Of a stretch of 64,000 bases of DNA, positions 43,311 to 51,740 are shown piece after piece. The translations under genes and the position numbers were made by a program. Source of the DNA: Hymenobacter perfusus (GTDB lineage: Bacteria; Bacteroidota; Bacteroidia; Cytophagales; Hymenobacteraceae). Below the pieces are notes generated by a model, which ran no database searches, was not told the DNA's origin, and saw nothing but the letters and a program-made list of their open reading frames with translations. The DNA is taken from positions 805,159-869,158 of the forward strand of contig NZ_RWIU01000002.1 of NCBI RefSeq assembly GCF_003944765.1, given 5' to 3'. Position 1 is the stretch's first letter; every line of letters starts with the position of its first letter.

Positions 43311-44050
43311 AAGCAGTAGCGAAATACGTGCACGCGCTGCACCTGAAGAAGTACCGACTCCGGCACGGAGCCTTTCTGGTAGAAGGGGGGAAAAGCGTGC
43401 GGGAGCTGCTAAGTTCTGGGATTCTAACGGAACGCCTCCTCATTACGGCTGAATTCAACGAGAAAATTCAGGCGGAACTGCCCGCCGGCCTGCCCGTGGA
43501 CGTGGTGTCGGAGGCGGAACTGACCCACCTGGGTACGCTCAGCACCAATAATACGGCCCTGGCCATTGCGCGCCTGCCCGAGGAAAAACCGCTGCTGCCG
43601 GACCCCAATCAGCTGCTGCTGGCCCTGGATGAGGTGCGCGACCCGGGCAACGTGGGCACCCTCATCCGGCTGGCCGACTGGTACGGGCTGGCCGGCGTCG
43701 TCTGCTCCGATACCTGCGCCGACCCCTGGGCACCGAAAACCGTGGCCGCCACCATGGGCTCGTTTACCCGCGTACCGGTGTGGCAGCGCAACCTGCCCGA
43801 GTGGCTCGGCAGCCTCGCCCCGGAGCTGCCCGTGTACGGCGCCGACCTGCACGGCGACAACGTGCACCGCCTGACGCTGCGCCCGGCGGGCGTGCTGGTA
43901 ATGGGCAGTGAAAGCCACGGCCTCACGCCGCCCGTGGAGGCCTGCCTCACCCAGCGCCTGCACATTCCCGGCCGGGGCCAGGCCGAAAGCCTCAACGTGG
44001 CCGTATCGGCCGCCATTCTGCTGGATAATTTTTACCGGAACGAGCAGTGA
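43301..44050 (+). CDS. SpoU/TrmH-family RNA 2'-O-methyltransferase
   Basis: Protein of 249 residues. An N-terminal substrate-binding domain (KYRLRHGAFLVEGGKSVREL) precedes the SPOUT knot: motif 1 LDEVRDPGNVGTLIRLADWYG, then VAATMGSFTRVPV, motif 2 VLVMGSESHGLTPPVE and motif 3 IPGRGQAESLNVAVSAAILL. It methylates a ribose in rRNA or tRNA; the exact site is not predictable. It is divergent from tamL, a pairing I recall from other Bacteroidota. Its stop lies in a family D repeat. Confidence 0.95.
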   Translation: MVSKAVAKYVHALHLKKYRLRHGAFLVEGGKSVRELLSSGILTERLLITAEFNEKIQAELPAGLPVDVVSEAELTHLGTLSTNNTALAIARLPEEKPLLPDPNQLLLALDEVRDPGNVGTLIRLADWYGLAGVVCSDTCADPWAPKTVAATMGSFTRVPVWQRNLPEWLGSLAPELPVYGADLHGDNVHRLTLRPAGVLVMGSESHGLTPPVEACLTQRLHIPGRGQAESLNVAVSAAILLDNFYRNEQ

Positions 44051-44147
44051 AGTAGTGAGCTAAGTGAAATGGTGAGTTTGACGCTCTACCGGGCCTGATG
44101 GCGCAAGCAGAACGTCAAACTCACCATTTCACTAGCTCACTATTTCA
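44047..44147. repeat. Low-complexity palindrome, family D
   Basis: Arms gtgagctaagtgaaatggtg and caccatttcactagctcac, with near-perfect pairing extended by agtttgacg/cgtcaaact. It fills the gap between two convergent genes, overlaps the methylase stop codon and ends 4 bases from the next stop. Confidence 0.75.
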
Positions 44148-44150
44148 ATG

Positions 44151-45314
44151 CTAATTCAACAGCGAGACGCCGAAGCTCAGGGTTTGGGCCTGGGGGCCGC
44201 GGTTGGTTTTAAACGTATCGTTGAGGTTGTACTTCACGAACAGGTCGATGCCGCGGATGCCGATGAGGCCCTGCACGCCGTACTGGAAATCTTCCAGGTT
44301 GTAGTTGCCGCGGTCCTTGTCCTTCTTGGTGTTGCCGTCTTCCTGATACTTGATTTTGGTGCGCGAGCCCAGCCGGTAGCCCACAAACCCGCCGGCCCCG
44401 ATCCGGAAGGCATCCTTGCCCTTCTTGTCCTGAAAGCTGAGCATGGGCATCAAGGGCAGGTTGAGGGTGGTAACGGCCAGCTTGCTTTTTTCCAGGTTGC
44501 GGCTCGCATCGGCCTGCACAATGGTGGTTACGCCATTGGTGCTGACGAACTGGTAGTTGCCCTCCAGCATGTAATTGCTGAAGCCCAGCTCGGGGCCGGT
44601 GCGTAGGTACAGCGGGGAGCCTTTGCGGCCCAGCCGGATATCGTAGTGCCAGTTCAGGCTGATATAGCGTGAGCCGATGGGCCGCAGGTCGGGCGTAACG
44701 CCGTTGGCCCCGGGACCCTTATCCACCAGCGCGTTCAGGCCCAGGTCGATATCAAAGTTGCTGTGCACGGCGCGGTTGGCGCGTTCCTCCTGCTTGGCTT
44801 TCCGCTCGGCGTTGCGCACCGAGTCGGAAGCGGCGGTAGCCCCCACCCGCACCGATACCCGGTCGGAGCCGCCATCGGTGCTTTCATCCACCGATACCCC
44901 GAACACGCGGCCCAGCGTCACATCCACGTGGTCGGCCGATTTGGTGGTTTTCGCGCCAGTGCCCTGGTTGCGCACCGTGATGCGGATCTGCTCGGGTACC
45001 TGCTTGCCGGGCTGCTCCTTGGCGGGGTAGAATTCCATGGTCACCTGCTCCGACTTGGAGTTTTTGCCGGCGGCCTCGGCCTGGGTGATGTAGCCATCAA
45101 GCAGCACCAGCAGGGAGTCGAGCTTGTACTGACGCAATTCGCGCAGCTGGGCTTTGTTTTTCACGAACAGGGTCATGGTGGCCTGGTTTGGCAGTTTCAC
45201 CACAATGGTGTCGTCGTTGGCAACGGGGGGCGCGAGGCGGGGCAGCGTTTTGGCCTGGCTGGCGGAAGCAGCACCGAGAAGCAAAGCGGCGAGGAGAACG
45301 GGGAGGCGTTTCAT
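44151..45314 (-). CDS. Outer-membrane beta-barrel protein (PorT-like), part of a sigma-factor operon
   Basis: Protein of 387 residues with a signal peptide (LLLGAASASQA). Residues about 30-175 form a charged region including TMTLFVKNKAQLREL. The C-terminal ~200 residues are alternating beta strands (YISLNWHYDIRLG, YLRTGPELGFSNYML, DAFRIGAGGFVGYRLG, QTLSFGVSLLN) with a terminal hydrophobic strand, typical of a small outer-membrane barrel. Third gene after an ECF sigma and an anti-sigma-like gene on the same strand; likely their regulated or sensing partner. Confidence 0.8.
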   Translation of the reverse strand: MKRLPVLLAALLLGAASASQAKTLPRLAPPVANDDTIVVKLPNQATMTLFVKNKAQLRELRQYKLDSLLVLLDGYITQAEAAGKNSKSEQVTMEFYPAKEQPGKQVPEQIRITVRNQGTGAKTTKSADHVDVTLGRVFGVSVDESTDGGSDRVSVRVGATAASDSVRNAERKAKQEERANRAVHSNFDIDLGLNALVDKGPGANGVTPDLRPIGSRYISLNWHYDIRLGRKGSPLYLRTGPELGFSNYMLEGNYQFVSTNGVTTIVQADASRNLEKSKLAVTTLNLPLMPMLSFQDKKGKDAFRIGAGGFVGYRLGSRTKIKYQEDGNTKKDKDRGNYNLEDFQYGVQGLIGIRGIDLFVKYNLNDTFKTNRGPQAQTLSFGVSLLN

Positions 45315-45341
45315 AACGAAGGGCGCTGAAAGCGGGGAGAG

Positions 45342-46178
45342 TTAGAGTTGAATGACTTTGGTGAGCGTGTGACCCGCCAGGCGGGCCTGCACCGTCACCG
45401 ATTCGGGCAAGCCGGCGGCCGTGAGGCTCACCTTTTCGCCCTGCACCACGTTGCGGGCCTGCCGCAGCAAGGACACCAGCCGGGGCCGGTGGGCCGGAAC
45501 TACCGGGGCCGGAGCCGCAGCAGCGTTGCGCACTTCTACCTCAATGGGGCCGGTGAGGGCCACGGTGTGGGCAGGCAGGTCCGTGGGCTGAGCCAGGGGG
45601 GCTTCCGGGCGGTTGAAGGCCGTTTCGGCGGGATTCTGGTCCGTTGCCCGGGGCTGCACGGCTGGCAGGGAGGCAGCCACAGCCAGTTGCTGCGGCTCAG
45701 AAGCACGAGGCCGGCTGATCCGGCGGCTTGCGGGAGCGGGGTCCGGTTGTACACCCGCGGACCGGGCTTCCGAAGCGGGCGTCGTAGTGGCCACTACGGC
45801 GGCCGGCGCAGTGGCCGGGGCTTCTGTTGGGCTAGATGGCGAGGCGGAGGAAGGGGTTGCCTGGGCCAGCGTGTTTTTTTCGGAGTTTAGCTCGGTGGTG
45901 GCCGGCGCGGGCTGGGCCGGGGCCGACAAAGAGGGAAGACTTGGGGCGGCAGCCATTTCGGAACGGCCGGCGGGGCTACCGGTGCCGCCCGTCAGCACCC
46001 ACCAGGCGCCGCCCAGCAGCGTGAGCAGGGCCACGGCAGCGGCGGCCAGCCACATGGCCGGCCGCCGCTTGCGGGGCTGAATTTCGGCCTCAATGGCGTC
46101 CCAGACGAAAGCTGGCGGGGTGGGGGCGTGGTTCGCGAGCTGGTCGCGAAACAGCTTATCAATATCTTCCGGTTGCAT
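45342..46178 (-). CDS. Membrane-anchored anti-sigma-like protein
   Basis: Protein of 278 residues. A cytosolic head (EDIDKLFRDQLANHAPTPPAFVWDAIEAEI) of the kind seen in Bacteroidota anti-sigma proteins is followed by a basic stop and one membrane helix (MWLAAAAVALLTLLGGAWWVL). The ~200 periplasmic residues are rich in Ala/Pro/Thr/Ser and close with a short beta region. Its ATG lies 20 bases inside the sigma factor gene, so the two are translationally coupled. Start at MQPEDIDKLF. Confidence 0.8.
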   Translation of the reverse strand: MQPEDIDKLFRDQLANHAPTPPAFVWDAIEAEIQPRKRRPAMWLAAAAVALLTLLGGAWWVLTGGTGSPAGRSEMAAAPSLPSLSAPAQPAPATTELNSEKNTLAQATPSSASPSSPTEAPATAPAAVVATTTPASEARSAGVQPDPAPASRRISRPRASEPQQLAVAASLPAVQPRATDQNPAETAFNRPEAPLAQPTDLPAHTVALTGPIEVEVRNAAAAPAPVVPAHRPRLVSLLRQARNVVQGEKVSLTAAGLPESVTVQARLAGHTLTKVIQL

Positions 46179-46743
46179 ACAGTTCTTTGGGTGAGGAGGT
46201 GGAAGCGGGCCGGGCCTGGGCACTGGCCACCGCGAGGCGGCGCTGGAGCATGCCCCGGGCCTTGCTGAGCTGCGACTTGCTGGTGCCCTCCGAAATACCG
46301 AGCAGCTCGCCGATTTCGGGGTGGGTGTAGCCCTCCAGGGCGTACAGGTTGAAAACAGTGCGGTAGCCGGCGGGCAAGTCAGCCAGCAGGGCCAGCATAT
46401 CAGCCGCGTTGAGCTGACTTTCGGCCTCGGCGGCAGTAGCCGGTACGTCGTAGGTCAGGTCGTCGATGGCCATGTGCAGCGGCTCCTTGCGGCGCAGCAT
46501 CCCCAGGGCTTCGTTTACCACGATGCGCCGGATCCAGCCCTCGAAAGAGCCTTCGTGCCGGTACTGGTCAAGGGCCCGGAATACTTTAGTGAAGCCCACA
46601 ATCAGGGCTTCTTCCGCGTCCTCGCGCCGGCGCAGGTAGCGCAGGCACACAGACAGCATCAGGCCCGCGAACCGCTCGTACAGCAGTTTTTGGGCGCGGC
46701 TGCTGCCTTGGCGGCAGGCGGCTATCAGCTCAACATCGGTCAC
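46159..46743 (-). CDS. ECF-type RNA polymerase sigma factor
   Basis: Protein of 194 residues. Region 2 shows SRAQKLLYERFAGLMLSVCLRYLRRREDAEEAL and FEGWIRRIVVNEAL (-10 recognition). Region 4 shows LPAGYRTVFNLYALEGYTHPEIGELLGISEGTSKSQLSKAR (helix-turn-helix for -35 recognition). A ~25-residue Ser/Thr-rich tail is extra. It heads a three-gene operon with an anti-sigma-like and an outer-membrane protein, so it probably responds to an envelope signal. Confidence 0.95.
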   Translation of the reverse strand: MTDVELIAACRQGSSRAQKLLYERFAGLMLSVCLRYLRRREDAEEALIVGFTKVFRALDQYRHEGSFEGWIRRIVVNEALGMLRRKEPLHMAIDDLTYDVPATAAEAESQLNAADMLALLADLPAGYRTVFNLYALEGYTHPEIGELLGISEGTSKSQLSKARGMLQRRLAVASAQARPASTSSPKELYATGRY

Positions 46744-46858
46744 GGGAAAAGGCGTAAAGTTTGCGTCAGGAGCAGGTCGTTTGAGGGGCTAGATGGCGGT
46801 GGGGCCGCAGGGGTTGCCTGGAAAGAAGAGAAAAATTTCGGGCAATGGAAAAACGGAC

Positions 46859-46983
46859 AAAGCCCCGTTTGTCATCCTGAATGCCGCGAAGGACCTTATC
46901 ACGTCAGAACGGTAATCGTAATAACGACTCGTTCCGCTCGCATGAAGGTTCTTCGCGGTACTCCGGATGACAAACGGGGCTTT
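46859..46983. repeat. Long palindromic repeat (tttgtcatcctgaa type)
   Basis: Outer arms aaagccccgtttgtcatcc and ggatgacaaacggggcttt pair perfectly; inner arms cgcgaaggacctt and aaggttcttcgcg extend the stem. Together with less structured sequence it fills the 272-base gap between the sigma factor and the CoA-binding protein gene. Confidence 0.82.
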
Positions 46984-47014
46984 GACTTTTGACGTGTAGT
47001 CTTTGCCTACGCTG

Positions 47015-47374
47015 TTAGTACTGCCCCACGCTTAGCATCACCAGCGTGCAGGCTTCTTCGGTTTGAATGCCGCGCTGCTGGGCCAGTTCTTCCAGCTCCG
47101 GGTTTTCAGTGCCGGGGTTGAAGATGATGCGCTTGGGGTTCAGGTCCAGAATATAGTCGTACCAGGCGGGTTGGTTCTGGGGGCCTACGTAGAGCGTCAC
47201 GGTATCCACGCCCTCGGCGGCGGGCCGGTCGTTGCGGATTTCCAGGCCGGCTACCGAGCCTTTGCGGATACCCACCGGTACCACTTCATGGCCGTGGCTT
47301 TTGAGCTGATGCACGGCGCGGTAGGCGTAACGGGCGGGGTTATCGGTAGCGCCCAGGACAAGGGTCTTTTTCAT
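47015..47374 (-). CDS. CoA-binding protein (YccU family)
   Basis: Small Rossmann-fold protein of 119 residues: KKTLVLGATDNPARYAYRAVHQL, GHEVVPVGIRKG, VDTVTLYVGPQNQPAWYDYIL and IIFNPGTENPELEELAQQRGI. This matches the CoA_binding_2 family, found alone in many bacteria and of unclear role. Start at MKKTLVLGAT; the longer frame to 47446 has no family support. Cytosolic. Confidence 0.93.
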   Translation of the reverse strand: MKKTLVLGATDNPARYAYRAVHQLKSHGHEVVPVGIRKGSVAGLEIRNDRPAAEGVDTVTLYVGPQNQPAWYDYILDLNPKRIIFNPGTENPELEELAQQRGIQTEEACTLVMLSVGQY

Positions 47375-47539
47375 GAGTTCAGTTAATGGCTGACGGCTGT
47401 TTTTGCTGACAGCTGGTTGGTGTCCGTGAAGGTCCCTATCACGCAAAAACAGCCGTATTAGTTTCGTGGCGGCAAGTAAGCCGCGCCCGAAAGACGGTTA
47501 GCCGTTGTGCTGGTTGCCTCTGCTGCAGCCCGCCCCGCC

Positions 47540-48190
47540 CTAGCGACCAAACCGGTAGCGCACTCCAACGGCCCCGGAGGTGGTCACCACGCGCGGCGAG
47601 CGTAAATCCATATTGACTGTGCCTTCCGCCACGGCTTCCAGCCCGCCAACCAAGCGGTAACGGAGACTCGGCCCCACGTTCAGCGAATACTGGTTCACGT
47701 CAGAGGCTCTGCGGAAGGGAATGCTCTCGGCTGGGTTTCCGAGAGCCGGATAAAATCCTTCGCTCTGATAGGTGGCGCGGTCAAGGGTAAAGCCCCCGAG
47801 GGCATCAAGCTGGAAGCGGCGGCTTAGCCTGCGGGTAAGCGTGTAGCGTCCCAGCGCCGTTATGCTCAAGGCCGTATTCCGGTAGTCAATCCGATATGTA
47901 CCGGCCGAGCCCCCATAGATGTCCAGGATGTTGTTTGTGCTGGATCCGGCGCTGTTGCTGTAGGCCGCACTTACCTGTACGGCCAGGCGCGGCCGAAACT
48001 GGTAGCCCAGCGTCAGCTGCAAGGGTGGCCATTTGCTGGCATCAAGCTCCCGGCTCAGGCGTTGGTTGGAGCTGGTGAAAGCCGAAAGGCCGACGTAATA
48101 GCGGGGAACTTCCGGCGTAGTGGTCTGAGCCAGGCTCAGCAACGGAGTGATAAGTAGAGCGGCACCGATGCCAACGGAACGACTGAGCAT
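47540..48190 (-). CDS. Outer-membrane beta-barrel protein
   Basis: Protein of 216 residues with a signal peptide (IGAALLITPLLSLAQ). Eight or so amphipathic strands are seen: YYVGLSAFTSS, LQLTLGYQFRPRLAVQVSAAYS, LSITALGRYTLTRRLS, YSLNVGPSLRYRLVGG and the last strand AVGVRYRFGR. This is the OmpA/OmpW-like barrel type frequent in Bacteroidota. Function unknown. Start at MLSRSVGIGA (48190); earlier starts overlap a palindrome. Confidence 0.8.
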   Translation of the reverse strand: MLSRSVGIGAALLITPLLSLAQTTTPEVPRYYVGLSAFTSSNQRLSRELDASKWPPLQLTLGYQFRPRLAVQVSAAYSNSAGSSTNNILDIYGGSAGTYRIDYRNTALSITALGRYTLTRRLSRRFQLDALGGFTLDRATYQSEGFYPALGNPAESIPFRRASDVNQYSLNVGPSLRYRLVGGLEAVAEGTVNMDLRSPRVVTTSGAVGVRYRFGR

Positions 48191-48322
48191 AAAGAGAAGA
48201 AAATAGAGTAAAGCCGGCTGCGACCTGCAAACGAACAATAACAGGAGCTTGGTCCGCTCGGAATCGTTGCAATACTCCCCCGAAATAGCCTGTCGTAGCA
48301 TGCTCAGGGAGAAACGGTACCC

Positions 48323-48380
48323 CGGTATAGCCCAAGTGGCGGGGCCCGTACTACCGGACCCCGCCACTTGGGCTATACCG
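48323..48380. terminator. Large perfect inverted repeat
   Basis: 22-bp perfect arms (48323-48344 and 48359-48380, beginning cggtatagccc) around a 14-base loop. It lies just downstream of the FAD dehydrogenase stop and upstream of the barrel gene, both on the minus strand. There is no T-run, so termination is inferred from the stem alone; a solo repeat is the alternative. Confidence 0.5.
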
Positions 48381-48400
48381 AAGATGAGCGAGAAAAATCC

Positions 48401-49969
48401 CTACACGAGTGCCAGTACGGCTTCCGCGCACCGCTCGCCATCCATGGCGGCCGAGACGATGCCGCCGGCGTAGCCCGCCCCTTCGCCGCAGGGGAACAGG
48501 CCGCGCACATCCGGGTGCTGCAGCGTTTCCCGGTCGCGGGGGATGCGCACGGGGGAGGAGGTGCGGCTTTCCACGCCCACAATCTGGGCCAGGTTGGTGG
48601 CGTAACCGGGAATCTTGCGGCCGAAGTTCTGGAAGCCCTGCCGCAGCCGGTCCGCGAGGCCCGCGCCCAGTACCTCATCCATCGGCACCGATACCAGGCC
48701 GGGCTGGTAGCTGGTTTCGAGTAGCGCGGCGGAGGTTTTCTTTTTCAAGAAGTCGCCCAGCAGCTGGGCCGGGGCCAACTGGGTGTTGCCGGCCCGCCGG
48801 CAGGCGCGCTGCTCAATTTCCTGCTGAAACCGCAGACCGGCCAGCGCCCCGTACTGGCGCACGTCCATATCCTCTAGCTCCACGGCCGCCACAATGCCCG
48901 AGTTGGCAAAGCGTGAGTCGCGGCGGCTGGGGCTCATGCCGTTCACCACTACCTCGCCGGGGGCCGTGGCAGCCGGCACGATAAAGCCGCCCGGGCACAT
49001 GCAGAACGAAAACACGCCCCGCTGCCGCTGCTGCCACTGCGTCTGGTGGACCAGGGAGTAGGAGGCGGCCGGCAGCTGGCCCCGGTCCTGGCGACGATAC
49101 TGGGCCTGGTCGATGAGCTGCTGAGGGTGCTCCACGCGCACGCCCAAAGCAAACGGCTTGGCCTCGATGAGCACGCCGCGCCGGTGCAGCAGCTCGTACA
49201 TATCCCGGGCCGAGTGGCCGGTGGCCAGAATCACGGCGTCGGCCGTCAGCTCCTCGCCGGTGCTGGTAACCACCCCGCGCAGGTGCGAGCCGGTCAGCAG
49301 CAGGTCGTCTACGCGGGTATCAAAGCGCACCTCGCCGCCGGCCTCGCGCACACTGTCGCGCAGGGCGGCCACTACCGAGGGCAGCTTGTTGGTGCCGATG
49401 TGGGGGTGGGCATCCACCAGAATGTCGGAGGTGGCGCCGTGTTGCACCAAAATCCGCAGGATGCGCTGAATGTCGCCGCGCTTACTGGAGCGGGTGTATA
49501 GCTTGCCGTCAGAGTAGGTGCCGGCCCCGCCTTCGCCGAAGCAGTAGTTCGACTCGGGGTTGACGAGGTGGTCTTTGTTGAGGGCGGCCAGGTCGCGGCG
49601 GCGGGTGCGTACATCTTTGCCGCGCTCCAGTACAATGGGTTTTATGCCCAGCTCAATGGCCCGCAGGGCGGCAAACAGTCCGGCCGGGCCGGCGCCCACA
49701 ATCAGCACCGAGCGGGTGGCCTGGCTGACGTTGGGGTAGCGGAACCAGGGGCCGAACAAGTCGGCGGGCGGGGCGGCGCGATAGATGTCGGCGCGCAGGC
49801 GCACCAGCGGCTGGCGGCCCCGGGCATCGATGGAGCGTTTGCGCAGATGCACAAAATCGGCCTGGCCGGGCACGAGGCCGGCGGCATCGAGCAGGGCGCG
49901 GTAGCGGGCCAGCTCATCGTAGGCTACTTCCGGGGGCAGCAGCAGCTCAAGTTCCTGGGGAAGGGACAT
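48401..49969 (-). CDS. FAD-dependent dehydrogenase, COG2509 family
   Basis: Protein of 522 residues. An N-terminal ~85-residue cap (FVHLRKRSIDARGR) is typical of this family. It is followed by the FAD Rossmann motif VLIVGAGPAGLFAALRAIELG with the E-R-G (VLERGKDVRTRRRD), NYCFGEGGAGTYSDGKLYTR, ADAVILATGHSARD, SFCMCPGGFI and a C-terminal FPCGEGAGYAGGIVSAAMDG. The fold is that of oxidoreductases such as HI0933-like proteins; the substrate is unknown. A TATCTTTG promoter element is 60 bases upstream. Confidence 0.93.
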   Translation of the reverse strand: MSLPQELELLLPPEVAYDELARYRALLDAAGLVPGQADFVHLRKRSIDARGRQPLVRLRADIYRAAPPADLFGPWFRYPNVSQATRSVLIVGAGPAGLFAALRAIELGIKPIVLERGKDVRTRRRDLAALNKDHLVNPESNYCFGEGGAGTYSDGKLYTRSSKRGDIQRILRILVQHGATSDILVDAHPHIGTNKLPSVVAALRDSVREAGGEVRFDTRVDDLLLTGSHLRGVVTSTGEELTADAVILATGHSARDMYELLHRRGVLIEAKPFALGVRVEHPQQLIDQAQYRRQDRGQLPAASYSLVHQTQWQQRQRGVFSFCMCPGGFIVPAATAPGEVVVNGMSPSRRDSRFANSGIVAAVELEDMDVRQYGALAGLRFQQEIEQRACRRAGNTQLAPAQLLGDFLKKKTSAALLETSYQPGLVSVPMDEVLGAGLADRLRQGFQNFGRKIPGYATNLAQIVGVESRTSSPVRIPRDRETLQHPDVRGLFPCGEGAGYAGGIVSAAMDGERCAEAVLALV

Positions 49970-50028
49970 GGGGGTAAAAGGGGTGAAAGGGAGTTAGCCT
50001 CTGAACCGGTACTGGAATCAAGGAAGCG

Positions 50029-50036
50029 CAAAGATA
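50029..50036 (-). promoter_or_regulatory. Bacteroidota-type -7 promoter element
   Basis: Reads TATCTTTG on the minus strand (TAnnTTTG), 60 bases before the FAD dehydrogenase ATG. Confidence 0.5.
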
Positions 50037-50142
50037 CGCGGCCCCGCTACATGCCGCCGCCCCGGCCGCGGTCTGGGCACCAAACCAGAGCGGTTCAGTG
50101 GGCAGACCGCAGCCGGGGCGGCGGGTAAGGTGGGAACGGGCT

Positions 50143-50490
50143 TTAGCGGCTGCTCCGCCCGTTACCGTCGGTGGTAGGCTGGGTTTTGCCGACGGCCGGT
50201 CCCTGCAGACGGGGCCAGTATTCCTCCATGGCCTCGTTGAAAAGCATCAAAGTCTGGGCCCGCACTTCCCCCGAAGGGTGGCGCAGCAGGTTACCCAGCA
50301 GGTGGCGGTACATTTCGGTGGTTACTTCCAGGCCCTTGGCGCTGATGAGGCCGTGGTGAAGCAGGTCGCAGTTGGCGGCTACTGAGTTTGCCATAGAATC
50401 GGTTAAATCTTCGCGGGCTTGATCCGCTTCCCGGAACGATTGTTCCAGGCGGGCATTCATCTGCGGGGTGTAGTCCTTTTCAGCGGCCAT
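50143..50490 (-). CDS. Hypothetical small helical protein
   Basis: Protein of 115 residues, acidic and helical (LEQSFREADQAREDLTDSM, VTTEMYRHLLGNLLRHPSGEVRAQTL), with no signal or membrane span. The last ~15 residues are polar and probably disordered. I recognise no family. Codon use and GC match the neighbours, so it looks native. Confidence 0.6.
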   Translation of the reverse strand: MAAEKDYTPQMNARLEQSFREADQAREDLTDSMANSVAANCDLLHHGLISAKGLEVTTEMYRHLLGNLLRHPSGEVRAQTLMLFNEAMEEYWPRLQGPAVGKTQPTTDGNGRSSR

Positions 50491-50596
50491 ATCTAAGATG
50501 AGACAGAGGGGGAATGGCAGGCAAAACCGCAGGCGGGGTTGGAATAGTTCAGCCTAGTCCGAAAAAATCTTGTTTACGTCCCACTTACGACTCAGT

Positions 50597-50644
50597 TGCC
50601 CCGCCAGATTGCCGCCGGCCGGCCGACAGCAATCTGGCGGGGCA
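50597..50644. terminator. GC-rich hairpin downstream of the thioesterase gene
   Basis: Perfect 16-bp arms tgccccgccagattgc / gcaatctggcggggca, with a second GC-rich stem inside the loop. It is 66 bases beyond the thioesterase stop on the minus strand. No T-run; terminator function is inferred. Confidence 0.5.
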
Positions 50645-50710
50645 CCCGGCCCGCCGGCTGGCCGTCAAACCATACTTCGTCTGCCAAACGGCTTTGGCGG
50701 TAAAACCGGC

Positions 50711-51112
50711 TCAGGCGGCCGTAGCGGGCAGGATTCGGACGGGCCGCTTGTTTTCATCCACGGCCACAAAGGTGAACAGGCCCGACACGGCCCGGTGGCG
50801 CTCCTCGGAGTACATCTGCTCCACAAACAGCTCCACCCGCACTTTTAGGCTGGTGTTGCCCACGTGCTCCACCCGCCCGATGAGCTCCACCAGCGTGCCG
50901 CCGGGAATGGGGTGGGTGAAATCGACCTTGTCGGAGGATACCGTGACCATTTTGAGACGCGAGAAGCGGGTGGCCGTGATGAAGGCCACTTCGTCCATCA
51001 TGTGCAGGGTAGTGCCCCCGAACAGGGTGTCATAGTGGTTGGTGGTGTTGGGGAAAACGGCCTTGAAGATGCGCGTTTCGGCGCGCGTGATTTTGTCGGC
51101 AAGCGTGGACAT
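50711..51112 (-). CDS. Acyl-CoA thioesterase, hotdog fold
   Basis: Protein of 133 residues. Features: RIFKAVFPNTTNHYDTLFGGTTLHMMDEVAFITATRFS (the N-x-x-x-x-LFGG-x8-D catalytic stretch), SSDKVDFTHPIPGGTLVEL and GLFTFVAVDENKRP. Likely hydrolyses medium- or long-chain acyl-CoA. Start at MSTLADKITR (51112). It is the first intact gene downstream of a cobalamin riboswitch on the same strand, an unexpected partner. Confidence 0.9.
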   Translation of the reverse strand: MSTLADKITRAETRIFKAVFPNTTNHYDTLFGGTTLHMMDEVAFITATRFSRLKMVTVSSDKVDFTHPIPGGTLVELIGRVEHVGNTSLKVRVELFVEQMYSEERHRAVSGLFTFVAVDENKRPVRILPATAA

Positions 51113-51324
51113 GGAAACTGGAAAAAAGGTGGATGAATGCACCTTCCCGGCCCGTTTCGGCGGCCTCATACGCTTCCTGGAGTTGCTCCCCGCTGAGTGC
51201 CACGCCCACGGCTATGCTGCGCCCGGGCGTAGGTTTTCCCATTCCCGGGTTGCGGGCCGGAAACCGGCCGGCCGTGGCAGCACCCAACAAGGCTCTCAGG
51301 TCGCGAAGAAGCCTCATCATCAAC

Positions 51325-51510
51325 AGCGGCAGGCAGGTCTCCTGACTCAGGCCCGGTTCCCCGCCCTTCTCACCGGCCCTAGGGCGGCAATGGGCTGCGT
51401 GGGGGAGCCGTTGCCACCGGGGTGGCGGGCCATTACAGTAGCGCGTCTGTCCGGGAGTTGCACCCGGTTCCCTTTTCGGGCCCCGCCGACCGGCCGGGCC
51501 ACCTACCGCT
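51325..51510 (-). ncRNA. Cobalamin riboswitch
   Basis: Read on the minus strand, the segment opens with AGCGGTAGGTGGCC and contains AAAAGGGAACCGGGTGCAAC, a following TCCCGGACAG, CGCTACTGTAA, and closes with GAGTCAGGAGACCTGCC. These are the conserved core blocks of the adenosyl/methylcobalamin aptamer in order. Its closing stem P1 pairs 51502-51510 with 51325-51333. A TACCTTCG promoter element lies just upstream at 51546-51553. The usual target (B12 transporter or synthesis gene) is not found; a 96-codon frame of no known family (51030-51320) and a thioesterase follow. Confidence 0.88.
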
Positions 51511-51545
51511 CGTCTGACTAGTAAAACAGACAAAGAACGTGGCCG

Positions 51546-51553
51546 CGAAGGTA
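51546..51553 (-). promoter_or_regulatory. -7 promoter element for the cobalamin riboswitch
   Basis: Reads TACCTTCG on the minus strand (one change from TAnnTTTG), placing the transcript start about 30 bases before the aptamer. Confidence 0.5.
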
Positions 51554-51564
51554 GTAGGAATTCA

Positions 51565-51740
51565 CTGCCGGAAGCCGTCGCGCAGGGCTTTGTCGATTTG
51601 CTCGACGGCGTCTGCCAAACCGGGGAGTCGTTCATGGCGCGCGCGACCCCGCGCAGCTCTACAACGCCACCACCAGCCGGCCTGAGCCATATTGTATCGA
51701 CTTCTTGTACCAGCCGCTGCTGTCTGACGAGCAGGAGCAG
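51565..51740 (+). pseudogene. Remnant of a PAS-domain histidine kinase
   Basis: In one plus-strand frame the sequence reads LPEAVAQGFVDLLDGVCQTG then ESFMARATP. Around 51650 the frame shifts and continues AQLYNATTSRPEPYCIDFLY then QPLL. Together they follow the PAS-domain pattern common in Hymenobacter-type sensor kinases (PEAVAQGFV..LLDGV..TGE.F.A.E.P..L). Neither end is intact and no kinase domain follows, so it is a fragment. The remaining stretch to 51950 has another open frame without family resemblance. Confidence 0.55.
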
